Assembly: GCA_025024175.1 (NCBI GenBank)
Contig: QCXZ01000064.1
Coordinates: 22,502,286 to 22,566,285 of the forward strand
Source of the DNA: Rhyzopertha dominica
Lineage: Eukaryota > Arthropoda > Insecta > Coleoptera > Bostrichidae
Length of the DNA: 64,000 nt
Reading direction: 5' to 3'
Shown: positions 1 through 12,300 of the stretch, piece by piece
How positions within the stretch are numbered: position 1 is the stretch's first letter
How the letters are laid out: each line of letters starts with the position of its first letter
Notes under the pieces: generated by a model
The model's input: the letters and a program-made list of their open reading frames with translations, nothing else
What the model was told of the DNA's origin: nothing
Databases searched by the model: none
Position numbers and translations under genes: made by a program

Positions 1-57
1 CTGAGGCAAGTTCGTGCATTGTGTGTGCTCACGTCGTAAAGTGAATTTGTTTTACAG

Positions 58-339
58 GGCAAACGGGAAATCATTTGTTTGTGATGTTAATGGTTTTAGT
101 TTTGTTAAGAATTCTAATAAGTATTATGATGACTGTGCCAAAATTTTGGGTAATATGATACTGAGGGAGTTAGCTCCTACGTTGCACATACCGTGGTCAG
201 TACCTTTTCAACTGGACGATCCGCCAATTGTTCCCACAACTTTCGGTAAAATGATGGAGTTAAGGTGTGTGGTTGCTGTGATCAGACATGGTGATCGAAC
301 TCCAAAGCAGAAGATGAAGGTTGAAGTTCGGCATCCTAA
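58..339 (+). CDS. PPIP5K: PPIP5K exon a: end of kinase domain and start of phosphatase domain
   Basis: The acceptor TTTTACAG ends at 57. The first base completes an Arg codon begun in an upstream exon outside the window. It encodes the kinase metal-site motif [11 protein letters not shown], the [11 protein letters not shown] helix, and the phosphatase signature [12 protein letters not shown]. The donor is AA|GTGAGT. An ATG at 14 lies in intron sequence and is not the start. Confidence 0.95.
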
Positions 340-3300
340 GTGAGTATAATTATAAATTTTTTGCTTAGCTTCGGATTGTCTGTAAATGCAATAAGGTGGA
401 TTTCTCAGGTTTCCTGATTTTTTTTGAGATTATCACGATTTTGAAATGATATTTTGTCTTAAACACTCAATTGCATTGAATTTCATGTTCGCTTCTTCTT
501 TGTGGTTTTTTAATATTAAAAGCAGCAAGCAACTTTTATAAATCAAATCAAAGGTATTACTACATATAAAACGATTGCTATGGTCAAACCAGAATAGGAA
601 AAACAATTTCCTATGAACATATGCCCCTAAGTGCCTACTAAAGGAGCTACAGCTACTGAAATATGGCTGTTAAAATGTTTTTTCAATTATTTGAGTAACC
701 AGTCGAGATAAATTATCAAAAATTTACATTCAAGTTAAATTTTTGGCACTGAATATACTGGTGCTATGAGAAACTGTGTTCCTTAATTAGGGGGTGAAGT
801 GTTGAAATCATATTAAAATCAGCTTGCTTATTTAATTAATTAATTATTGGTTAAATAAGCATTTGATTGAATCAGATAATGATTATACATCAAGTTTTTT
901 TATACATTGAAATGAAAAATATATAAATTATTATACACCAAAATATAATATAATTAGGCATTCCAAACCACATGACCCCGGCTGAGGGCACATTAGNGAA
1001 GGGCGTTCTAGTTCATTTTGGTGAATAGTTCATGCTAAATTAGTTCAATTTTATCGTTCAAAATGACCTATAGTTCAAATTCGCTGGACGCTTCTCATAT
1101 CGTACTTCGTAGTCTTGCAGTTGATATAACATACCTATACATATTACATTACATATTAGTACATATTATGTACTTGCGGACTTGTGTCATATAACATACA
1201 GCCGCTGATTGCTGTTTACTTCTATTATAGCTACACATGTCGTGTGTATTTGAGATATGAAATGTAATAGGTACTTTAACTGTTAATGAAACTGGCATTA
1301 TGAAATATATTCGGATTTGTAAATAACATGAAAATTAATAACTTCACTAATACATAATAATACAACTGCAATCAAAATAAGTAGTTGGTGTTAAAGACAA
1401 ATAGATAACCGCTGTTCAAGCGAGCGAGACTTTTATGTTTGTCAGTCATCAATGGCACACCAATAATAGTGCATTCGTAAATATTAAATTGTAAATTGCA
1501 ATGAGAATTACCTATTTTATAAANAAATAGAAGTAACCTATTATGTCCCCGATTGTTTATCAAATTTAATATTGTTTCTGTATATTGTGTAATTGTACTA
1601 CCTACTTTAACTTCTCCTGGTACCTATTACTGAAATGCCATTTCAAAAATACCAGCAATATTTACGTATTGATATAATAATTACATATCTGGTATATTAC
1701 TGCTTTATTCCAACATTTTAGTTTGCAACAAAATGTTAGATAAAAATGCCAAAAAGCGAAACGGCGACTATGAGACTGCGACACCATTGTACGTTAGACA
1801 TTGCGAATACATAATTCAGCCGGCCGCTTATTGTGGTTTGCATGTCCGTTCATGAAAAGATACATATTCGGTCGTTCTTCCTTCCCAAAAGTCGCTCACG
1901 GTTGCTCAACCGTTTAATCCGAACTGCGTGTCTGTTTCAGTCTAGTATCATACAAGTCTCTTGCAGCTTTTAAAATAAACTAGTTTATTATATTCTGACG
2001 AACTAGATCATTCGATGTAGCACAACTGAATAGTACACACCTCTACTCTCTACTCTACTCTATTCTCTTAATTGCAGCGATCCATATGTGATCTCTGTGA
2101 CTGACATCCATAGCCAAGCACAAGGTGTGTAACAGGCATTTTCGTTTAAAAAACACTAATGATATCTTAAAAAGGGCAAAAAGAACTTACAACTTCACAA
2201 AAACACAAGGCGTGGCACTTTTCATTCATAAGGCTGTTTGCTATAATGACATTAAAATATATGGTTGCCCTCAATAGCCATATTGGATTTTGTTTTGACA
2301 GGTCGTTGCAATGCCTAATTCCATTTGATTAATTGCATAATTTTTTTTGGTTTACCTGTCACTATATGACAATTGAGGAATATTCATTTATTTGCAAAAT
2401 GATATAAATTACTATCATTGTCTAATTTAGTTTACATAAGTATTTGTTTGCAAAGTTTTTAAAATGCTGCCAGTATTTTTTTATCCAAATTATCCAAAAC
2501 ATCAATTCATTTAGCTATTTCCGAAGAGTGGTAAATTAACTTAAAATATGATGTGAAGTTGTTATACATTACTTGAACACAATGTAAGAGGGGGTACCCA
2601 AAAGAAACCGAACTTATTAAATTTTTTAAAACTTATTTATTCAATTTTTAAGGACAAATCTTCAATCCCCTTCAATGTACTTTACACTGACATTAATACT
2701 ATTGTCTTGTCTTGTGTTTTAGACATGACATCGTCCTTGTACACAGTTTTTAACATTTCAAGAGTTTCTGTTCCACTTCTTTCCAAGCAAAAAGCAGAAT
2801 TTCACTGCCACATGATGTTCTAAAAATGGCCCCTACAAACTGTTGTCACTATAATCTGCTGAAGTTAGTCCTAACCTTCTTCAGCCCGGGTACTCAGGAA
2901 CGTCAGCTCTGTGCGTCCATAGTGGCAAAACATGGTACAAAATTTCTGTCTATCAAAAAATTAATTCGTTTTTTTTGGATATTTCCTCATATTTAATGGT
3001 CATTATTGGTTGCCTATAATTGATTTCAAAATGTTTTTACAAATGAAATTAGGAAGGTCTGGTTTATATTTTGAATACCAGCCGTTATTTTATAGAAAAA
3101 AATCTTATTAAAAAACAAGCATTTTGCGATTGTGTTTCTTCTGTTATTGTAATCTCTAAAATATATCTTTTCTAATAGAGTGCTTCACATTTTTATTGTT
3201 TGTCTAGGTTTGTAAAAATTAATAGTGGTGTTGACATTTTTATCTGGTTAAAGTATGTTTTGCAGCTAATTTTTGAACTCATATCAGTATTAGCAACTAC

Positions 3301-6300
3301 TTTTAAAATAATTTCCATTTAAAAACACGACTGGTATTATACTTAAGTGAAGAATGAAATGCAATAAGAAAAATTTTATTGCATGATTATTTGTAATTGG
3401 AGTCAACAGTACCTTACAAACTATTGAATTATCTCTTTTGTCAAGTTTAAATATAAATTATTTTGCTCTAATTTATGAATAGATGTTTATTGTTGTTGAC
3501 TACAATAGGAGTATCGTTTATATTTTGAATTGTTATTAAGATATGCTATTCACGTATGTAACTTGGCTGTCATTTTAATAGTTTGTTTGATATAGTTTTT
3601 TTAATGTTTGAATCTACTTTAAACATGTTGTCATCCAGGGTGTTTTTCGTTCATAATCTCTTCTTACATAGGATTGTTACATTAATGGCTCGGTCAGTCT
3701 GTTACTGAGACTACAAAATGTCATATTTGTACAAATGATAAATAGAGCAGTGCTGCCACTTTTAGGCGTCATTTTTTTTGTAATGAAAATTATGCAATTT
3801 GTAGTAGTTAAATATAGCTTTCTATGCAAATTAGACATAATTAAACTTTATTAGATTCGTCTTGTTTATTTATAATTATTCTTCTGTTACATTAAACTAC
3901 TTGTTACAGATTTTTTGAAATATTTGAGAAGTATGATGGCTACAAACAGGGTCATGTCAAACTGAAACGTCCAAAACAGCTACAGGAAATCTTAGACATA
4001 GCAAGGTCATTATTAGCAGACATCCAGCAGCATGAAGCTGAACCAGAAATAGAAGAGAAACAGGGTAAATTAGAACAGCTGAAAAGTGTACTGGAAATGT
4101 AATAATGGCAGGTATTCTATGTAATACTCATTTTATTAAGGTATATTTTTATTTAGGTATGGCCATTTCTCTGGTATTAATCGCAAAGTACAAATGAAAT
4201 ACCAACCGAAAGGACGGCCTAGGGGGTCTAGCTCGGATGATGGTAAAAACACTAGTACGGGCACGTATATTTTTATTTGCATATAATTTATGTATTCTCA
4301 TTTTTATTCACTGATAAAAGTAAAAATGTTACAAATTTTAATTTGGGATCACTTCAGGTAGATGTAATTTTGCTATTTCCACACTAGAGCACAACAATTT
4401 TCTTAATTGTGTAGAAATCACAATAATTATAGTCATATTTTGCAGCTTTATAATCAGAAACCGTTAATGTAGCTAATTGTATTAAAAACATCTTTATTGA
4501 TTTGTAGTAGATAAACCTGCAGAACCATCTCTAGTTCTCATACTTAAGTGGGGTGGAGAACTGACACCAGCAGGGCGTATTCAAGCCGAAGAGTTAGGAA
4601 GGATATTCCGTTGTATGTACCCTGGAGGCCAAGGTAGACACTTTGCTGGTTAGTATTTGGCTTTTAGTTTCTCACATACTAATAAAAACAAATAATGGCA
4701 ACTTCATATTATGATTTAAGCGCAGGTTTAGAATGCAATGATTGTTTATTACAAAATGATTTCAGTAATGTAAAAGTAAGTAAAATACAGTGTGATTAGC
4801 ATCCAGTAAAAGAAAGGCAGCATTCATTTTAGTTCGCTTTATATGCTACTTACTGCAAGTAATTTAGTTACAGTCAGCTTTAAAATGCCTAGAAATCATC
4901 TCTAATCATTCTGCCATCTGATGAACGTATTGACATCTCTTAGTTAAATGTTTTGGTCAATGATTTGTCATCTGTGCTAGGCAGATTCCCTTCTCTTGTG
5001 TAGAGGCTAGGGCCATTGTTTACAGTTAACACATAATTATTATAGACAAATCTATTTAAAATTCTAATTTCAAAGATGCATTTTAATTCTTTATTCGTAT
5101 CAATCAAATATTCAACAGCTATATTTATTTTAGAGACTTTAAATTGATGTAAAAATAAATAATTTTGAGCTTCATGTATTTGGAAGGAGACTCGTACAGA
5201 CTTGGCTATAAATGTGTTTTAAGTTGTTACAAAACTCAAACAAGCACCATCAACAGCCAATATTGTTTTTATCTTTGCAGTTTGTTCTCTATCCAAATAT
5301 ATTACTTTTTTTAACTGATTTTTCAGTAGCATTTAATGGTGTAGGTCTCTGTTCTTTTTTTCAATTAATTAATGTATTCTGAGAAATGATATACAAGTTC
5401 TTTTTTTTTTTAACAGAGCAACATGTATATTTTTATATCATTAAGTTTCTGTTTGCCTATACTTATCCAAAAATGTAACATCCCATATGTTAAATTATTT
5501 TTTTGTAAATTATTTTGGTACATGTATTACTTTCTTTTTCCAAAGTTTTCCTCGAAGTTTTTTAGAACAACAAACAGAAATACACTCACAAATCTCAGTA
5601 AAACAAAACCATCAGCAAAAGTTGTGGGCTAAACTTATTTTTTTTAACTTAAATCCAAACATGTATTTTTATTTCTTTTCATACAATATTGTTAAAAAGT
5701 GGTTAAGGGAAGGAATATTTTAAATAATATACATAGGAAAATTTTGTTATGATCATAAAATACGGGTATATTAACAAACACGGTGTCACTCTATAGCCAA
5801 AATATGCATATAGTAAGGCAGTTCTAAAGCTAAAATCCCGTTACATAAAGTTCTTAGTTTTTGCTTTTGGAAGATGAGAATGTTTGAAAGGGACCAATCA
5901 AGAAAGATCATGCTTTGGATGTTTGATCGAGAAGATTGTTTTAATTTTTATAACTGGTAGTTGTGCTGACAAAAATCTGCATACACCATTTCACAGAGGG
6001 TTTCAGGAACGGTTTTTTATTAACTTGTGGACCGATCTTTTAGGTAGTTATTTTACTTCTTGGGCATTTTTAATTTCTGTGTATGATGGGTGAAATATAT
6101 GCACAGTTTATCCATAATGAGTTGCTGGATCTATTTGAGGATGTGTTACCTCTATTATTTGAATGCAGCCTGTATTACAAAATTTTAAATTAACATTTCA
6201 AAATGCCAATGACATTTCACATTGCAGAAGCGGTTTGGCAACTGTGAGTTCCTCAAGTTAATGACGTAGCTGCTTTATTTTGTTAGACAAACTATAATGT

Positions 6301-9300
6301 TTCCAAATGAACGAGGAATTTTCTATGGTCACTTTGAACTTTTATAATACCTACCAAACGAAGAACAAAGGGCAAAAGGAAGTTAAGGACATAAAAAAAT
6401 ATAGAGGGTGATCCATTAAAAAAAATGAATTTGCATGTCATATCTCAGAAAACATTAATTTAAGAGAAAAATAATTAAAAAAAAGATTAAACATGTTCTC
6501 GATACTTATTATAGTAACTTGGGATACAAGGGTCGAAAGAAATCAGTCAAATTTGGAAAACTCCCTGTATACATATTAAAAACAAATTAAGCTAGCAAAG
6601 ATCTGATTACACCACTGAACTATTCACAAAAAAAGATATCACACCTACATTAATTTTTCTGTCACTTACCATTTGGCCTGTACCCTGACAATTCCAACAA
6701 AAATGGTTCACTAAAACTTGCGGGAATCACTTAAACTGATCGATAAATTAATTAACTATGAACCCAAATCATAAAGCTTAAACTAAACATTTACTCATAT
6801 AGCTACTTCTCACAAATAATTTGTTCCTTCTAGGAGAATATGCAGGAGCTCAAGGTTTGGGTTTGCTGCGATTACATTCAACGTTCCGTCACGATCTCAA
6901 AATCTACGCATCAGATGAAGGTCGTGTGCAAATGACAGCTGCAGCTTTTGCTAAAGGCCTTCTTGCCTTGGAAGGCGAACTGACTCCAATTCTTGTACAA
7001 ATGGTTAAAAGTGCAAATACTAATGGACTGTTAGATAATGACTGTGATAGTAGCAAATATCAGAATATGTAAGTAATAAAATATTAAATTATATAAAATA
7101 TAAAAATATAAAAAATGTCACTTCCTACAGGAAGTATTTCCTGTAATGGCAGCTAGGTGACTTTGCCATCATGTCAGTATAATGCTGAGAGATGGTATTG
7201 CCATCTAGTTTTCTATTAAACAATTCACTTCATCATTTGTTTCAAATACAGGTGTAAGTCACGTCTTCATGAATTGATGCAGTTAGATAGAGAGTTTACA
7301 GCAGAAGACAAAGAAAAAATCAATCCGGGCAATTCCGTAAGCATAGCCGATGCGTTGGATTTTGTTAAAAATCCTGTCAAGTGCTGTAAACACGTCCATG
7401 AATTGATCAAATCTTTAATGGAAATAGTACAAATCAAAAAAGAAGATCCCAAAACTAAAGGTGGGTGTTCATATTTAAAGGTTTTAATAACACATATGTA
7501 ATGTCAATTTGTTTGTAGATGCAATTCTTTATCACGGAGAGACTTGGGAACTGATGGGACGACGATGGGGCAAAATAGAAAAGGATTTTTACACGAAAAG
7601 CAAACGTTTTGATATTAGTAAGATACCGGATATTTACGACTGCATTAAATATGACCTGCAACATAATCAGCACACACTTCAATTTGAGCAGGCAGAAGAA
7701 CTCTATATATATGCTAAATACTTGGCTGATATTGTGATACCACAGGTGAGTCCTTTAATTACAGGTGTGTATTTGAGTCTGAATAATTTCTTGTTAATTT
7801 ATTTTTGCACTTAACAGTAAAGGAAATCTTGTAGCTTTTCATGTAAATCAAATAAAATCGACGTTCTTATTTACTACGGATGAGGTTATGTTATCTGTTA
7901 CAAATGAAATGTGCTGTATACTGGCATCGTTACAAATGCCAGTGTTTTTTTAGTTATACGCCAGATGTTATGCATGTAATATACATTTATCACTGAAATA
8001 ATAGATGCCAAGTCATGTTACAGGCACAGATTTGAATGAACAAATATAATACTTAGAAATCTTGAAATGAATGAATTTGGCAACACTGAACAATGTGTTT
8101 CTCACAGCTTAAGCACCGTTCACAGAACGCCGAAGTGTCGCTGGCGACATACCCCCACTTAACACATGGGCGACAGCGCGACAGTCGCTACTACCGCAAA
8201 AAGCCCGCGCCCGACACAATTCTTTGAAATCAAGGTACCGTTAAATTACTAAATATCAAAGATGATATATACTTATATAACTCACGAAGTATATTATTAA
8301 ATTGCTAGCAAGAGTAAAGCTTAAGGCAAATAACAACTTTCGGTTATACTATGGTGGTTGTAATGTAGCGTAGTATTTGTAATACGTGCGGGCGTTAAGA
8401 CTGAACTAAATAACATTTATTCAGATGATAAACTTGGTACAATAACATTCAATAATTAATGCTTGACATATTTCAATTCTCTTGTCTTGCTGTCAACTGA
8501 CTCGGCCAACTGCTTATATATTGGCTTTATGTTACATCCCCCTTTTTATAATAAAAAAAAGAATGATTTTCATAAATCTAGCCGTTCCGGTGGTCTGCTC
8601 ACTCTTCCAGATCTTGTGATGAATGGTTGTAGATGAGCTGTCGATGGTTGTGTACTTTGTGTCGAACTTCTCTCCGCTCTGCTAATGGACGGTCGAGTTG
8701 GCTGATTGTTCGATATTGTGTTTTCCTTGTATGCAGATGGTATGTCTTCTGCGGGAGTATCTGACTTATTGGGGACAATTATTCTTGTTGGTCCCTGTAG
8801 TTGTGCGCTGGTTTTATGGATTAATCTAGTGTTCCTTCTAAGCACTTTGCCATCATTCAACTGAACAATTACCGATTTAGGATTGTTCTCATATGTCTTT
8901 AATACTTCTCCTCCTGACCAATTTCTGTGATCCAATTTTACTCGAACTTTAGTTCCTGGTTGAAATTCTCTTGAACTTATTTTGTTGTTAGCATAAAAGT
9001 TCTGTTTTTCTCTTAGTTTATGTAGCTCATTTGTGACATTGTTAATTAATTTAGGTTTCAATTTTTCCTCACTGGCTGGTACTAATGAGCGAGTTATTCT
9101 GCTGAATAGTCTTTGATTGGGAGATCCCAGCTGTTCATTTCTCGGAGTATTACGCCAGTTGAGTAAGGCTAGTTGATAATCAGTTTTATCATAGTAGCAT
9201 TTGTGCAGTAGATTTTTTGCTACTTGTACCGCTCTTTCAGCTAATCCGTTCCCCTGTGGATGGTGCGGACTGCTCGTAGTGTGATTAAATTTCCATTCAG

Positions 9301-12300
9301 CTTGGAAATCCTTAAATTCACGTGATGTAAATTGTGTGCCGTTATCAGTTAGTAATGTTTCAGGGATTCCATGCACAGCAAACCAATTTTTGAGAAGAGC
9401 AATTGTCTCTGTTGATGTCTGCTGTTTCATTTGTTGAAAACCTATAAATCCAGAGTAGCTATCACAAATACATAGGTAGTGCTTGCTCTTGAATTCAAAT
9501 AAATCAGCTGCTACGATTTGCTATGGGAGTATTGGTTTTTTTCTGCTAAGTAATCTTTTGGATTAGACTTTTGTGTTTTCTCGCAAACAGCACACTTTTG
9601 GACCATTTCCAATATGTCTTGATATTGTCCTTTCCAATAGAGAAGTTGTCTTGCTCTTCTTAGGCAACTTCGTATTCCCAAGTGTCCTGTATGTATAATT
9701 TGCAACATTTTGGGCACTTGTGATCGTGGAACTACAATTTTTTCTCCTTTGAAGATAATTCCTCCATAGTAAGACAGTTCTTCTCGGAAGTTGAAATAGT
9801 TCTTTATTTCTTGAGGAACTTCTGTAATTTCTTTGGGAAATCCATTTAGGATATATGTAATTAAAGTTTGAGTTTCAGAGTCTTTTTGTGTAGCTTCTAT
9901 TAATTCTTTTGCATTTTTTGACATTCTTAGAATAATCATTACTTCAATTTCTTCATCTTCATTTTTGAAAGTATTGCTATCACAGTCCCGGCTTAATGTG
10001 TCGGCAATAGGAATTTCCTCACCTTGTTTGTAAATAATTTTCGGCGAATATGGTAAAATGTCGAACACTAATCTTTGTAGCCTAGCAGGTGCAGCTTGTA
10101 TACTCTTTTTGAAGATAGTTTCTAATGGTTTATGGTCAGTTTCTATGTTTAATTTTTTACCGTAAACATATTCATGAAATTTCTTGCATGCGAACTTTAC
10201 AGCTAATGCTTCTTTCTCAATTTGAGGGTAATTTCTTTCTGTTGCCGTTAATGCTCGGGTGGCATATGCTACAGACTGATGATTTTGGAGAAGTACAGCT
10301 TCTAGGCTTTTTGAGCTGGCATCTGCTGAGATTGTTACTGGTTCATTGACGTTGAAGAACCTCAATACCGGTGCTGAAGTCAAAACTTCTTTTATCTTCT
10401 TAAACGCTTCATCTTGTTGAACATCCCAGTGAAAATTAACATCTTTGCGAAGCAATTCTCTGATTGGCTGTGTAAGCTCAGACATGTTAGGAATGAATTT
10501 ATTTAGATAAGTTATCATTCCAAGTAGCCTCTGCAGTTCTTGTTTGTTTGTTGGAGATCTGAGCGTTGTTATGGAAGATATTTTTTCTGGATCTGGTTCC
10601 AAACCTTTTTCTGAAACTATATGCCCAAGAAATTTGAGTTTTGTGGCTTCGAAAACACATTTTTCTTTGTTGAGCTTCAACCCTGCATTTTTCAGTCTGT
10701 TGACCACTTTCTGTGTAGTTTGTTGCAATTCTTGTCTTGTTTTTGCTTGAATGAATATATCATCCATAGAGCATTCCACGTTTTCTATGTCCTTCAGTAG
10801 AAAATTCATAGTTTCTTGAAAAACTTCTGGTGCTGATGACAATCCAAATGGTAGGCGTAAGCATGAATATTTTCCCCAAGCTGTAGCAAATGTAAGGTAT
10901 TTTTGAGTTCTTTCACTGACTTTTATTTGCCAAAATCCCCTGGTACAATCCAGTAGTGTAAAGAACTTTGAACCTGTCATTCTTGCTGCTATTTCTTCTA
11001 TAGTCTTCAGTGGGTAGTGACGTCTAAGTATATTCTTATTCACATCTGTAGGATCGATGCAGATACACAATTTCTTCCCTTTTCTTACTATTATTATAGG
11101 ACTGACAGCTGGTGTAGGCTCCTTAGTAGGTTTAATGACTTCTAATTTTACAATTTTATCCAATTCTTGTTTCACAGACTCTCTTATGGAATGTGGTATT
11201 CTTCTGGGTGGTTTTATTTCGAATTTTGGGTTTTCAATTAGATCGATGTCATATTCGAAGTTTTTTAGGCACCCTAGGCCATCAAATATACCTTTTTCTT
11301 CCTGGGTCTTTTCAAGAGTTCTTATTCTGCTTACTAATCCTAAAATTTCACAGGATATTCTTCCCAATATAGGTGGTACATTTTCTTTAACAACTTTGAA
11401 TGCTATTGGGTATTTCATATCTTTTACCTTGCACATAAGTGTTGTTTCACTTATCACTAACATTCGATTGTCTGTAAAGCTAATCAGACTTTTTGTGTTG
11501 CTGTTTTTTATTACTCCTATTTTTTCCACAATATACAATGGTAATACATTACATTGGGCTCCCGTGTCAAGTTTGGTAGAGAATTTTATCTTGCCTACTT
11601 TTATTAGTTGTTGCCAATCTTTTTCTTTATCTTCTTTTTGATTTATGGTATTAATATATATTTCTTCATCATTTTCATTTTCAGAAATATCTTCGACTGC
11701 ATTAACTTTCTTTTCGCAAATTTTTCTTGTTTTCTTGCTTTTAGTAAAACATTTGCTTGCGAAGTACCTTTTCTGCTACATTTTTCACACTTTTTGTTGA
11801 ATGCTGGACAAGACTTCGGTTTATGCACTGAGCCACATCTTCTACAGTCATATATGTCTTCTTTTTTAGCTAAACATTTTTGTTTTTTGAGTAGCTGAAT
11901 TCTACTGGTACTAGCGGCTTCCATTTCTTGTAATTGCTTAGTTGCTTGTTCACTAGCTCTACATATGTATGGATGCAGCTTTTTCTAAAGTTAAATTTTC
12001 TTCAGTTAGCAATCTTTCTCGTACCTGGTTTGTTCTGATTCCAAATACAATTTTGTCTTTTAGGAGTTCATCATGCAGATCTCTAAATTCACATGTTGTA
12101 GCTTGAGTTTTGATTCTTGTTAGAAATTCGTCAAATGGCTCATCTTCTTTTTGTACTGCCTTGAAAAAGTTGTATCTTTCGAATGACACATTGGTTTTTG
12201 GGCTAAAATAAGCCTCAAACTTGCTTTTTATTGTGGCAATATCCTTCTTTCCTTCCTCTGAGAGGTTAAAGTTGTTGAAGATTTGTAATGCTTCTGGCCC

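Noticed and set aside
14..57. ATG-initiated extension upstream of the first PPIP5K exon
   Set aside because: It crosses a good splice acceptor (TTTTACAG at 57), its sequence does not match the family, and PPIP5K needs several hundred more N-terminal residues.
993..2046. Possible hAT-like element with TAGNGAAGGGCG and TAGAGGTGTG ends
   Set aside because: Ends match only loosely and no 8-bp duplication is present.
11057..11641. 194-codon plus-strand open frame
   Set aside because: Antisense shadow of the gypsy pol region.
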